From: Streptococcus merionis DSM 19192
GTDB taxonomy: Bacteria; Bacillota; Bacilli; Lactobacillales; Streptococcaceae
DNA: 64,000 nucleotides
Assembly (NCBI RefSeq): GCF_000380085.1
Contig: NZ_KB904561.1
Coordinates: forward strand, 26,138-90,137
Reading direction: 5' to 3'
The notes under the pieces are model-generated. The model had not been told where the DNA came from and made no database searches. It saw only the letters and a program-made list of their open reading frames with translations. This document shows positions 8,754 through 17,759 of the stretch, one piece after another (position 1 is the first letter of the stretch; every line of letters begins with the position of its first letter). Position numbers and translations under genes: made by a program.

Positions 8754-9626
8754 TTATAATCCTTGCTCTTTAAGTGCATCGGATAATCTTGCAAAGCCTT
8801 CTAAGCTCAGTGCTTCACCACGGACACTTGGCGCTAGGTCAGCTTGCGCTAAAGCTGTTTCTAACTTTTGGCGAACAGCATCGGATTTCCCAAAATGATT
8901 CGTCAGATTATTCCAGAGAGTCTTTCGACGGTGAACAAAGCTAGCTTTTGCAATACGGAAGAAGAAATCCTCGTCCTGAACTTGGACAGCTGGCTGGCTT
9001 CTACGAACCATTTTTAAAATAGCCGAGTCCACATTCGGTGCCGGAACAAAAACAGTCTTAGGCACGATAAAGGCAACCTTGGCATCCATGTAATACTGAA
9101 CCGCAATTGACAAACTCCCATAAGCCTTGGTATTAGGCTCAGCTGAGATACGGTCTGCCACTTCTTTTTGCATCATGACCACAAACTCCGTAAAGGGAAT
9201 CTTGCTCTCAATCAGGTGCATAAGGATAGGCGTTGTGATATAGTAGGGAAGATTTGCGACTATCTTGATTGGCAAGTCAGGATTTTTAAATTGCTGAATT
9301 TGCGTCTGCAAGTCAGCCTTTAAAATATCCTGATGGATGACTTGAACATTGTCAAAACGCTCCAAAGTCTCTGCCAAAATCGGAATCAGGCGGTCATCAA
9401 TCTCAAAAGCCATGACCTCAGCGGCACGCTCTGCCAAAAACTCAGTCAAAGCCCCAATACCAGGCCCAATCTCAATGACATTGACCTGCTCATCAATCTC
9501 CGCCGTATCAACAATCTTACGTAAAATATTGGTATCGGTCAAAAAGTTCTGACCGAAGGATTTCTTAAAGGTAAAGCCATGACGATCAAGCACCGCCTTA
9601 GTTACCGAATAGTCTGCTATGTTCAT
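8754..9626 (-). CDS. rsmA: 16S rRNA (adenine1518/1519-N6) dimethyltransferase
   Basis: KsgA/RsmA dimethylates two adenines in helix 45 of 16S rRNA late in small-subunit assembly. It is 290 aa, the family size. SAM-binding motif [14 protein letters not shown], is near residue 51; the acidic FEIDDRL follows near 74; and the catalytic NLPYYITTP is at about 124-132. A C-terminal helical domain carries [12 protein letters not shown]. It follows the DUF1697 gene by 12 bp. In many streptococci it sits near rnmV and rsgA, as here. Confidence 0.96.
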   Translation of the reverse strand: MNIADYSVTKAVLDRHGFTFKKSFGQNFLTDTNILRKIVDTAEIDEQVNVIEIGPGIGALTEFLAERAAEVMAFEIDDRLIPILAETLERFDNVQVIHQDILKADLQTQIQQFKNPDLPIKIVANLPYYITTPILMHLIESKIPFTEFVVMMQKEVADRISAEPNTKAYGSLSIAVQYYMDAKVAFIVPKTVFVPAPNVDSAILKMVRRSQPAVQVQDEDFFFRIAKASFVHRRKTLWNNLTNHFGKSDAVRQKLETALAQADLAPSVRGEALSLEGFARLSDALKEQGL

Positions 9627-9638
9627 GTGTGTTTCTTT

Positions 9639-10175
9639 CTAAAATAACAATGACAACTCACTCAGGCGTTTGATGACACTGAGTTTACGCATGGTCATAC
9701 AAATTCCGAGTTGTTTTTCAAGGAAGTTAGTGTTTAATCGCTTCTTTTTAGCGTCACGAGGTAAGTACAGATAAAGGCATTCACTACCAGCAACAAACGT
9801 TTCATCTCCAAAATCCGTTTGAGATAAACCGTTTAATGCTTCAGTATCTAAATCATCATTCGTAAATACCAAGTGAATACGAGACAAATCATAGGTTTCA
9901 TCAAAAGGATTTTCCTGAAAAGCCATTTCCAGTTGTGCGGGCGTTTTGATAATCACTGATAAGTCCGCTCCGATTTTCTCCAAAATGGTGTCGTGAACAA
10001 GTTTTCTAATCGTCTCATCAGACAAGGCTGTCTCTAAGATAACATTGCCGCTTTGAATATAAGTTTGGACATTGTCAAAACCAGCTTCTGTCAAAATTTC
10101 CGCCAGATAGGCCATCTTGGGAATGCGATTTCGACCAGTCGGCGTCACGCCGCGTAAGAGAATAATTTTTTTCAT
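9639..10175 (-). CDS. DUF1697 family protein
   Basis: A 178-aa protein with the family's N-terminal pattern ILLRGVTPTGRNRIPKMAYL...VQTYIQSGNVILET and the middle segment LVFTNDDLDTEAL. DUF1697 proteins have a ferredoxin-like fold and no established function. The start at 10175 is preceded by AGGTAAAACTT. It lies directly upstream of rsmA and may be cotranscribed. Family membership is confident; function is not assigned. Confidence 0.85.
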   Translation of the reverse strand: MKKIILLRGVTPTGRNRIPKMAYLAEILTEAGFDNVQTYIQSGNVILETALSDETIRKLVHDTILEKIGADLSVIIKTPAQLEMAFQENPFDETYDLSRIHLVFTNDDLDTEALNGLSQTDFGDETFVAGSECLYLYLPRDAKKKRLNTNFLEKQLGICMTMRKLSVIKRLSELSLLF

Positions 10176-10276
10176 AAGTTTTACCTAATGTGACTTTTCT
10201 TGATTTTGTAGAGATAATTCATCTCTATAGAACACATTCGGCCCTCATCACTACAGTATGATACTAAAATAAACAA

Positions 10277-10906
10277 CTAGCGACTTTCCTGAGAAAGCGA
10301 AGCCATCAATTCACCATAATAAGCAGCATCTCCAGTTGAAAAATACTTGAACCAAGCCTCCACTGTCTTTTCTGAATAGAGTTCTAAAGCTTCAATAATA
10401 TATTTTGCCCACAGGAGCGACCCTGCTGAACTGGCCGTAATCAACTGACCATCACGAACAGCAACAGTCTCTTGATAATAATCCTGCCCTCGATAGCGTT
10501 GACTCATTTGACTCAAGAAAAATGAAGCGTTGCTTGTATGAGGACATCCATCTAGTAAACCTAGGTTAGCCAAACCCAAAGTAGCACCGCAAATAGCAGC
10601 AACCAAGGCATCTTGTTGCAGAAGTTTTGATGCTAATGTCAAAACATCTGCCTGCTCTTTAGCCAACCAAGTATCACCGCCAATCAGCACCAAGGCCGCT
10701 ACAGTCGTAACGTCTAGCTCATCCAGACTTAAATCTGGCACTAGGGTAATTCCACTGGCTGTCCTAATCGGAGCCTTTGTCCTCCCCACCGTCTTAAAAG
10801 AAACTTTGAACTTTTTTAACATGGCTTGCAAACTCAGCGCCTGCATCAGATAGCCATGTTCCCAATCTGCCATAGTATCTTGGACATACATGTACACAGT
10901 TTTCAT
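10277..10906 (-). CDS. DJ-1/PfpI (GATase1-like) family protein
   Basis: A 209-aa protein of the class I glutamine amidotransferase-like superfamily. Key signatures are ALVLIGGDTWL near residue 82 and AICGATLGLANLGLLDG near 104, where the cysteine forms the nucleophile elbow. A histidine follows in GCPHTSNASF. This resembles YdeA/PfpI-type proteins, some of which act as deglycases or chaperones; the substrate is unknown. I use the ATG at 10906, which has GGGAGG upstream, rather than a start 30 nt further upstream. It follows rnmV by 33 bp. Confidence 0.8.
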   Translation of the reverse strand: MKTVYMYVQDTMADWEHGYLMQALSLQAMLKKFKVSFKTVGRTKAPIRTASGITLVPDLSLDELDVTTVAALVLIGGDTWLAKEQADVLTLASKLLQQDALVAAICGATLGLANLGLLDGCPHTSNASFFLSQMSQRYRGQDYYQETVAVRDGQLITASSAGSLLWAKYIIEALELYSEKTVEAWFKYFSTGDAAYYGELMASLSQESR

Positions 10907-10939
10907 TTCATTTTCCTCCCTGATTCTCATATCCACTTT

Positions 10940-11509
10940 TTAATTTCTATAATTCTCCATCACCTCTTCAACCTCACTCAAACTCACACCAAACAGTTCC
11001 AATCGTTTCAAGAGCTGCTTACCATTGCAATAGCCGACGCGCAGCTTTTCGCCTAGATATTCCCGGCGCTTGCGGCTGTCGTCTCCCATAAGAAGACCCA
11101 GGCGCATGAGATCGGATTTGGTAATGTCAAAGTGATTCTCATCGTCATAGTGTCCCAGCACACCAGACAGAGCCTTTTGCAAATCGTCAAAGCCAGCGTG
11201 TTCGACACCGAGCGAACGACCTTTGGTCTTGGACTTTGGGACAGCTTCCCCGCGGTTGAGAAAGGCATGTTTGGCTGTCGGCACAGCCTCCATGATGAGC
11301 TTGCGAATGCGCTCGCCATTGTAATCAGGATCTGTAAAGACAATCACCCCGCGCAAGTCATTGAGTTTTTCAATACGCTCCAGATCTTCATCCGTGATGG
11401 CAGAGCCACGGGTTTCGTAAGTATCCACATCATAAAAACGGCGTAAATTAGCAGTGTCATCCTTGCCTTCTACAACCAGAATTTCTTGTATTTTTATTTT
11501 TTCTGTCAT
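10940..11509 (-). CDS. rnmV: Ribonuclease M5
   Basis: Endonuclease that matures 5S rRNA precursors, 189 aa. The N-terminal Toprim domain shows VVEGKDD near residues 12-18 (the catalytic Glu) and VFTDPDYNGERIRK near 56-69 (the DxD pair). The C-terminal part carries DDSRKRREYLGEKLRVGYCNGKQ, typical of the family's RNA-binding half. tatD lies upstream across a repeat-filled gap, the usual tatD-rnmV order. Confidence 0.94.
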   Translation of the reverse strand: MTEKIKIQEILVVEGKDDTANLRRFYDVDTYETRGSAITDEDLERIEKLNDLRGVIVFTDPDYNGERIRKLIMEAVPTAKHAFLNRGEAVPKSKTKGRSLGVEHAGFDDLQKALSGVLGHYDDENHFDITKSDLMRLGLLMGDDSRKRREYLGEKLRVGYCNGKQLLKRLELFGVSLSEVEEVMENYRN

Positions 11510-11525
11510 AACTTCTTATTTTTTG

Positions 11526-11745
11526 GCAATCATCCTTAAGTGGTTGGGACAGAGCACCATGATGGCTTCGCCCACACTCCCAAAACATGTCATCGTTGAA
11601 GATTACGTATAAAAAATGTCTCAACCTTCTCTTTTTTATAGCAATAACAGATTGACGCAGTGGTTGATTGGAAGTCATAAACCCTTGCTACACAATCGTT
11701 AGTGGCCATCCTAATCAACTGTGCGGAGTTGGCGCGCTTTGCTCC
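11526..11745. repeat. Family 2 intergenic repeat, copy G1
   Basis: The tatD-rnmV gap holds family 2 blocks: GTGGTTGGGAC (11540-11550), CATGATGGCTTCGCCCA (11558-11574), TTGAAGATTACGTATAAAAA (11596-11615) and CCTAATCAACTGTGCGG (11710-11726). The last is identical to 27381-27397. Several inverted repeats are present. I see no credible coding region here. Confidence 0.6.
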
Positions 11746-11747
11746 TT

Positions 11748-12521
11748 CTACTGTCCTAATCTAAAAATCCGTTTGGCATTTTGAGTTGTCATTTCTGCTA
11801 CTTCCTCCGCACTGATTCCACGCAGTTCTGCAATTTTCTCAACCACATAGCGGGTATAGGCAGTCTTGTTTTCGCGGCCACGTTTTGGTACTGGAGCCAG
11901 GTAGGGAGCATCTGTCTCGACTAAAAGTTTATCTAGTGGAATTTCTTGAGCTACTTCATGCAACTCCCCAGCTTTTTTAAAAGTGACCACGCCTGATAAT
12001 GAAATCATCATCCCTAGCTCAATAAACTGCTCTGCCATTTCCCAAGAGCCAGAATAAGAATGCATAATCCCACCGCAAGTGCCAACACCCTCACTCTTAA
12101 TAATGGTATAAGTGTCCTCTAGGGCATCGCGGGTATGGACTACAAAGGGCAAATCCAATTCCTTGGACAAGCGAATTTGACGACGGAAGACATCTTCTTG
12201 AACATCCTTGGGTGCTGTCATCCAGTGGTAATCAAGGCCAATCTCGCCAAGGGCGATGACCTTTTTATGGACTAGGTGTTGACGAAGATAAGCTTCAACC
12301 TCGTCAGTGTAGCTAGCCGCTTCAGTCGGGTGCCAACCGATGGTAGCGTAAATCTGAGGAAAACGCTCCGCCAACTCCAAAGCCTTTTCAATGGTCGGCC
12401 GATCAAAACCAACCACATTGTGATAGACCACCTCCATTTCGGTAGCCAAAGCCAATTCTTCTTCTTCTCGTCCTGTAAATTCTTCCACATTCAAGTGGGT
12501 GTGTGTGTCAAAAATTTCCAT
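11748..12521 (-). CDS. tatD: TatD-family metal-dependent DNase
   Basis: TIM-barrel metal hydrolase of the TatD/YcfH type, with 3'-5' exonuclease activity in characterised members; 257 aa from the chosen start. Metal ligands are visible: DTHTHLN near residues 4-10, the GEIGLDYHW segment near 91-99, VVHTRDA near 126-132, MHSYSGS, and LVETDAPYLAPVP near 205. The ATG at 12521 gives the canonical MEIFDTHTHLN start; the reading frame could extend only to a TTG. There is no Shine-Dalgarno sequence, and an extended -10 element ends 6 nt before the ATG, so the mRNA may be leaderless. Confidence 0.92.
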   Translation of the reverse strand: MEIFDTHTHLNVEEFTGREEEELALATEMEVVYHNVVGFDRPTIEKALELAERFPQIYATIGWHPTEAASYTDEVEAYLRQHLVHKKVIALGEIGLDYHWMTAPKDVQEDVFRRQIRLSKELDLPFVVHTRDALEDTYTIIKSEGVGTCGGIMHSYSGSWEMAEQFIELGMMISLSGVVTFKKAGELHEVAQEIPLDKLLVETDAPYLAPVPKRGRENKTAYTRYVVEKIAELRGISAEEVAEMTTQNAKRIFRLGQ

Positions 12522-12527
12522 GCTACT

Positions 12528-12536
12528 ATTGTAACA
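12528..12536 (-). promoter_or_regulatory. Extended -10 promoter of tatD
   Basis: The minus strand reads TGTTACAAT (TG-n-TACAAT) directly after the gapA terminator. No good -35 lies 17 nt upstream. Initiation 6-7 nt downstream would fall at the tatD ATG. Confidence 0.5.
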
Positions 12537-12537
12537 C

Positions 12538-12558
12538 AAAAAGAGGGCCTAAGCCCTC
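12538..12558 (-). terminator. gapA terminator
   Basis: On the minus strand GAGGGC pairs with GCCCTC around TTAG, followed by TTTTTGTG. It ends about 20 bp before the tatD start codon. Confidence 0.88.
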
Positions 12559-12568
12559 TCATTAGTCA

Positions 12569-13618
<1,050 letters not shown>

Positions 13619-13636
13619 TTAGAGGTTTCCCTCTAA
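13619..13636 (-). promoter_or_regulatory. GNRA-capped hairpin in the gapA 5' UTR
   Basis: The minus strand reads TTAGAGG-GAAA-CCTCTAA, a perfect 7-bp stem with a GAAA tetraloop, between promoter and ribosome binding site. It may stabilise the transcript; that role is inference. Confidence 0.65.
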
Positions 13637-13691
13637 GGTTATTGTGAAATAAGTCACTAAAAATAATTCCAGTAAACTTTTCAACAATTCT

Positions 13692-13720
13692 ATTATATAA
13701 CTTTTCAAGTGCTTTTGCAA
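13692..13720 (-). promoter_or_regulatory. gapA promoter
   Basis: The minus strand reads TTGCAA, 17 nt, TATAAT, about 110 nt before the gapA ATG. The leader is long for a simple gene. Confidence 0.85.
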
Positions 13721-13854
13721 GATTTTTTCACGAATCAAGCCCTCAATTACAGGGATTCAAAGTTATTCCAAAGCGGATAAATTGAACATATCCTAGGGAC
13801 TCTGCCCGCTTTGCACTAATACACATCAAGTATCTTTCTACAAGCTCCCTATAC

Positions 13855-13885
13855 AAAAAATCCGAAGACAAGTGTCCTCGGATTT
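13855..13885 (-). terminator. fusA terminator
   Basis: The minus strand reads AAATCCGAGGAC, a short loop, then GTCTTCGGATTTTTTG, beginning 8 bp after the fusA stop. The stem has one G-T pair and a run of T. Confidence 0.88.
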
Positions 13886-13892
13886 CGGTGAC

Positions 13893-15974
13893 TTAAGCTT
13901 CACCCTTGTTTTTCTTGATAATCTCTTCTTGTACTGACTTAGGAACATCTTCGTAGTGGTCAAACACCATCATGAAGGTACCACGTCCTTGAGTCGCTGA
14001 ACGAAGGATGGTAGCATAACCGAACATTTCAGCAAGTGGCACATAAGCACGAACGACTTGAGTATTCCCACGCGCTTCCATACCATCTACACGACCGCGA
14101 CGAGCAGTCACGTGCCCCATAACGTCACCAAGGTTATCTTCTGGTGCAGTGATGGTTACAAGCATCATCGGCTCAAGAATAACTGGCTGAGCTGTTTTCG
14201 CTGCTTCTTTAAGAGCAAGTGAGGCCGCAACCTTAAAGGCAGTTTCAGATGAGTCGACATCATGGTATGAACCATCGTAAAGCTTAGCTTTCACATCGAC
14301 CATTGGGTAGCCGGCAAGAACACCGTTAGCCATAGATTCGATAAGTCCTTTTTCAACAGCTGGTACGAATTCACGTGGAACCACACCACCGACAATGGCG
14401 TTCTCAAACTCAAATCCTTTACCTTCTTCGTTTGGTGTAAATTCGATCCAAACATCACCGAATTGACCTTTACCACCAGATTGACGTTTGAAGAAACCAC
14501 GAGCTTGTGTAGAAGCACGGAAGGTTTCACGGTAAGATACTTGAGGAGCACCAACATTTGCTTCAACCTTGAATTCACGTTTCATACGGTCAACAAGGAC
14601 GTCCAAGTGTAACTCACCCATACCGGAGATGACTGTTTCACCTGTTTCTGGGTTTGTCTCAACGCGGAATGTTGGATCTTCTTCGGCCAATTTTTGAAGG
14701 GCGATACCCATCTTATCTTGGTCTGCTTTTGATTTAGGCTCAACCATCAATTGGATAACGGGTTCTGGAACTTCAATTGACTCTAAGATAACTTTAGCTT
14801 TCTCATCAGTCAATGAATCACCTGTTGTGGTGTCTTTCAAACCAACGGCAGCAGCGATATCCCCTGCATAAACCGTTTCAATCTCTTGACGGCTGTTAGC
14901 ATGCATTTGCAGAATGCGTCCGATACGTTCACGTTTTCCTTTTGAAGTGTTCAATACATAAGAGCCTGAGTTAAGGACACCAGAATAAACACGGAAGAAT
15001 GTCAAACGCCCTACGAATGGGTCAGTCATAATCTTGAAAGCAAGAGCTGCAAATGGCTCTTCATCAGATGCTGGACGTGTTTCTTCTTCGTCTGTATCTG
15101 GGTTAATACCTTTAATCGCTGGAATGTCAAGCGGACTTGGAAGGTAGTCAATAACAGCATCAAGCATCAATTGAACACCTTTGTTTTTAAAGGCAGAACC
15201 ACAAAGCACTGGGAAGAATTCAACGTTGATCGTTGCTTTACGGATCCCTTCTTTCAACTCTTCATTAGTGATTTCTTCACCTTCAAGATATTTCATCATA
15301 AGGTCTTCATCTGTTTCAGCAACAGCTTCAACCAATTTTTCACGGTATTCTTCAGCTTGTTCAAGATATTCTGCTGGAATGTCCTCTTCAAGGATATCTG
15401 TACCAAGGTCGTTAGTATAGATTTCAGCTTTCATCTTGATCAAGTCAATGATACCACGGAAATCATCTTCAGCGCCGATTGGCAATTGAATTGGATGAGC
15501 ATTTGCTTGCAAACGATCATGAAGTGTAGATACTGAGTAAAGGAAGTCTGCACCGATTTTATCCATTTTATTGGCGAAAACGATACGAGGTACACGGTAC
15601 TCAGTTGCTTGACGCCATACTGTTTCAGTTTGTGGCTCAACACCTGATTGTGAGTCCAAAACAGTTACCGCACCATCCAATACACGGAGTGAACGTTGTA
15701 CTTCAATCGTGAAGTCCACGTGTCCTGGGGTATCAATGATGTTAACACGGTGTTCATTCCATTGTGCTGTTGTCGCAGCAGATGTAATGGTGATTCCACG
15801 TTCTTGTTCTTGCTCCATCCAGTCCATCTGTGAAGCACCTTCATGTGTTTCACCGATCTTGTGGATTTTACCTGTGTAGTACAAGATACGCTCAGTTGTG
15901 GTTGTTTTACCGGCATCGACGTGCGCCATGATACCGATGTTACGAGTTTTTGCAAGTGAAAATTCGCGTGCCAT
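13893..15974 (-). CDS. fusA: Elongation factor G
   Basis: Ribosomal translocase GTPase, 693 aa, standard length. The G1 loop [15 protein letters not shown] (about 17-31), DTPGHVDF (about 81-88) and NKMDK (about 135-139) are intact. Domains II-V follow with the expected [11 protein letters not shown] and [14 protein letters not shown] segments. It is the distal gene of the rpsL-rpsG-fusA set but is separated from rpsG by nearly 490 bp, most of it three tandem family 1 repeats. AGGAG lies 11 nt before the ATG. Whether fusA is still cotranscribed with rpsG, or uses a promoter after the repeats, cannot be told. Confidence 0.98.
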   Translation of the reverse strand: MAREFSLAKTRNIGIMAHVDAGKTTTTERILYYTGKIHKIGETHEGASQMDWMEQEQERGITITSAATTAQWNEHRVNIIDTPGHVDFTIEVQRSLRVLDGAVTVLDSQSGVEPQTETVWRQATEYRVPRIVFANKMDKIGADFLYSVSTLHDRLQANAHPIQLPIGAEDDFRGIIDLIKMKAEIYTNDLGTDILEEDIPAEYLEQAEEYREKLVEAVAETDEDLMMKYLEGEEITNEELKEGIRKATINVEFFPVLCGSAFKNKGVQLMLDAVIDYLPSPLDIPAIKGINPDTDEEETRPASDEEPFAALAFKIMTDPFVGRLTFFRVYSGVLNSGSYVLNTSKGKRERIGRILQMHANSRQEIETVYAGDIAAAVGLKDTTTGDSLTDEKAKVILESIEVPEPVIQLMVEPKSKADQDKMGIALQKLAEEDPTFRVETNPETGETVISGMGELHLDVLVDRMKREFKVEANVGAPQVSYRETFRASTQARGFFKRQSGGKGQFGDVWIEFTPNEEGKGFEFENAIVGGVVPREFVPAVEKGLIESMANGVLAGYPMVDVKAKLYDGSYHDVDSSETAFKVAASLALKEAAKTAQPVILEPMMLVTITAPEDNLGDVMGHVTARRGRVDGMEARGNTQVVRAYVPLAEMFGYATILRSATQGRGTFMMVFDHYEDVPKSVQEEIIKKNKGEA

Positions 15975-16119
15975 GAGGTTATGTTCTCCTATTTTTTTTG
16001 TTTACTTAGCTAGTATACCACAATGGTATAAAAACGGATAGGCAGAGGCCCACCCGTTCTGTGTTTTTTAGATTGTGATCGAATTCTGAAACGAACTCAT
16101 CATATCTTGTTTATATCTT

Positions 16120-16456
16120 AATTGAACTCGAGCTAAACGCTGGGTGAAAAAGATAGAGTTCATTGTGTCCAAGAGACACCACATCACTTCCCTATTTTCA
16201 CTGTGCGTTTTTAACGCCTTTTGCATCTTAAGTAGTTGAGTTCAGGCTACAAATGTCTGCCAAAAAGATAATTCTTCCTAGAGACTGAAGTCTCGTCATC
16301 AGAATTCCTATTTTGTCTAGCATTTGTTTTACGCCTTCACATCCTAATCGAACTCGAGCTACAACTCACTGACAAAAAGATGAAACTCATTGATTGCAAA
16401 GCAATCTGCTTCGTTTCCCTATTTTGTCTAGGAGTTGCTTGACGCTCTCGTATCTT
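16120..16456 (+). repeat. Three tandem family 1 palindromic repeats
   Basis: Units lie at 16120-16230, 16231-16345 and 16346-16456. Each plus-strand unit starts near GAACTCGAGCTA (second unit GAGTTCAGGCTA), holds AAAAAGAT, a variable self-complementary tip, then TTCCCTATTTT or TTCCTATTTT, and ends near TATCTT or ATCCT. The arms pair (GTGAAAA with TTTTCAC in unit 1, GACAAAA with TTTTGTC in unit 3) around a conserved AGATA/CCTAT internal loop. They fill most of the rpsG-fusA gap (15975-16460), in the opposite orientation to the copies at rsgA, purE and purB. The unit tips differ from each other, so the array is not a recent duplication. Confidence 0.8.
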
Positions 16457-16460
16457 GTTC

Positions 16461-16931
16461 TTACCAACGGAAGTGTGCAAATGCACGGTTAGCTTCTGCC
16501 ATACGATGAGTGTCTTCACGTTTCTTAACAGATGCCCCTGTGTTGTTTGACGCGTCAAGGATTTCTTTTGCTAAACGCTCAACCATAGTGTGCTCACCAC
16601 GGTTACGAGCAATTGTTACCAACCAACGAAGGCCTAGTGTTGTACGACGTTCTGGACGAACTTCAACTGGGACTTGGTAGTTAGAGCCACCGACACGGCG
16701 GGCACGTACTTCAAGGACAGGCATGATGTTTTCCATCGCTTGTTCGAAAACTTCAAGTGGCTCGTTGCCGGTAGCTTCTTTGATGTAGTCAAAGGCTCCG
16801 TAAACGATGCTTGTAGCTGTACCGCGTTTACCATCAAGCATTAGACGGTTGATCAAACGGGTAACAAGTTGTGAATGATACAATGGATCTGCCAATACTT
16901 CACGTTTTGGCGCTCTATTTTTACGACTCAT
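16461..16931 (-). CDS. rpsG: 30S ribosomal protein S7
   Basis: Small-subunit head protein that nucleates 3' domain assembly of 16S rRNA; 156 aa, the usual length. The start [16 protein letters not shown] and internal [18 protein letters not shown] and [18 protein letters not shown] are characteristic. It starts 19 bp after the rpsL stop and belongs to the str operon. Confidence 0.98.
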   Translation of the reverse strand: MSRKNRAPKREVLADPLYHSQLVTRLINRLMLDGKRGTATSIVYGAFDYIKEATGNEPLEVFEQAMENIMPVLEVRARRVGGSNYQVPVEVRPERRTTLGLRWLVTIARNRGEHTMVERLAKEILDASNNTGASVKKREDTHRMAEANRAFAHFRW

Positions 16932-16950
16932 ATGTAGTTACTCTCCCTTC

Positions 16951-17364
16951 TTAGCCTTTTGGACGTTTCGTACCGTACTTAGAACGGCCTTGTTTACGGT
17001 CGTTTACACCTGCAGTATCAAGCGCACCACGAACGATATGGTAACGTACCCCTGGAAGGTCTTTCACACGTCCACCACGGATAAGAACCACGCTGTGTTC
17101 TTGCAGGTTGTGGCCGATACCTGGGATGTAAGCAGTAACTTCAATAAGGTTGCTCAAACGGACACGAGCAAATTTACGAAGGGCTGAGTTAGGCTTCTTC
17201 GGTGTCATTGTTCCAACGCGAGTTGCAACACCACGTTTTTGTGGTGAAGAAACGTTCGTTGCTACTTTGCGATGGCTGTTGTAGCCAACGTTCAAAGCTG
17301 GTGATTTAGATTTTTCTACTTTTGATTTACGCGGTTTGCGAACCAATTGGTTAATTGTAGGCAT
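16951..17364 (-). CDS. rpsL: 30S ribosomal protein S12
   Basis: Decoding-centre protein, 137 aa. It contains [15 protein letters not shown] and [13 protein letters not shown]. Lysines 56 and 57 of TPKKPNS and the lysine of GRVKDLPG are unaltered, so the usual streptomycin-resistance substitutions are absent. It is first in the rpsL-rpsG set, preceded by a promoter with a roughly 130-nt leader. Confidence 0.98.
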   Translation of the reverse strand: MPTINQLVRKPRKSKVEKSKSPALNVGYNSHRKVATNVSSPQKRGVATRVGTMTPKKPNSALRKFARVRLSNLIEVTAYIPGIGHNLQEHSVVLIRGGRVKDLPGVRYHIVRGALDTAGVNDRKQGRSKYGTKRPKG

Positions 17365-17504
17365 CTACATTCTCCTGTATATATTTTTTAATTTTGGTTG
17401 ATAGAGCACTTGGTGACAGTCCCTATCGCGGTGTACTTTTGCAACATTTGTCAGCACGTCTCTGTACACTTTTGAGAGACCAAAAGTAAAAAGTACCGTC
17501 TTAT

Positions 17505-17533
17505 ATCATATCACGACAGTGGTATTTTGTCAA
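17505..17533 (-). promoter_or_regulatory. rpsL-rpsG promoter
   Basis: The minus strand reads TTGACA, 17 nt, TATGAT with an upstream TGA (extended -10). The leader between here and rpsL contains GTGTAC/GTACAC arms (17431-17436 with 17464-17469) that could form a hairpin. The rest of the gap to the PTS gene (17534-17759) shows nothing I recognise. Confidence 0.85.
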
Positions 17534-17759
17534 ATAGGACTTCCTTTCTTTTTTTACTTTTTCACACTTTGTAACTTCCCACAGTAAGTTCCGTTTAATT
17601 ATGAAATGTGGAGGATTAGTATGAAACGTCTTTTTCCCGCTTCTTAAAAGCTGTATTTCACAAGCGAAGGACTTTAGATTAATTAAGAGAACATTTTTTG
17701 GAAAGACTATTAACCTTACCTTGAAAAAGTGGAGGGCTGTGAATATAGGTGTTTAATCC

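Noticed and set aside
11457..11678. Minus-strand 73-codon frame upstream of rnmV
   Set aside because: It consists of family 2 repeat sequence and overlaps the rnmV start in another frame.
16120..16456. Three tandem units as a possible CRISPR array
   Set aside because: Units are about 111-115 bp palindromes with diverged interiors, not short identical repeats with unique spacers, and no cas genes are nearby.
16337..16558. Minus-strand 73-codon frame overlapping the rpsG end
   Set aside because: Out of frame with rpsG and built from repeat unit 3.
16951..17364. Possible streptomycin-resistance substitution in S12
   Set aside because: Lysines in TPKKPNS and GRVKDLPG are the wild-type residues.
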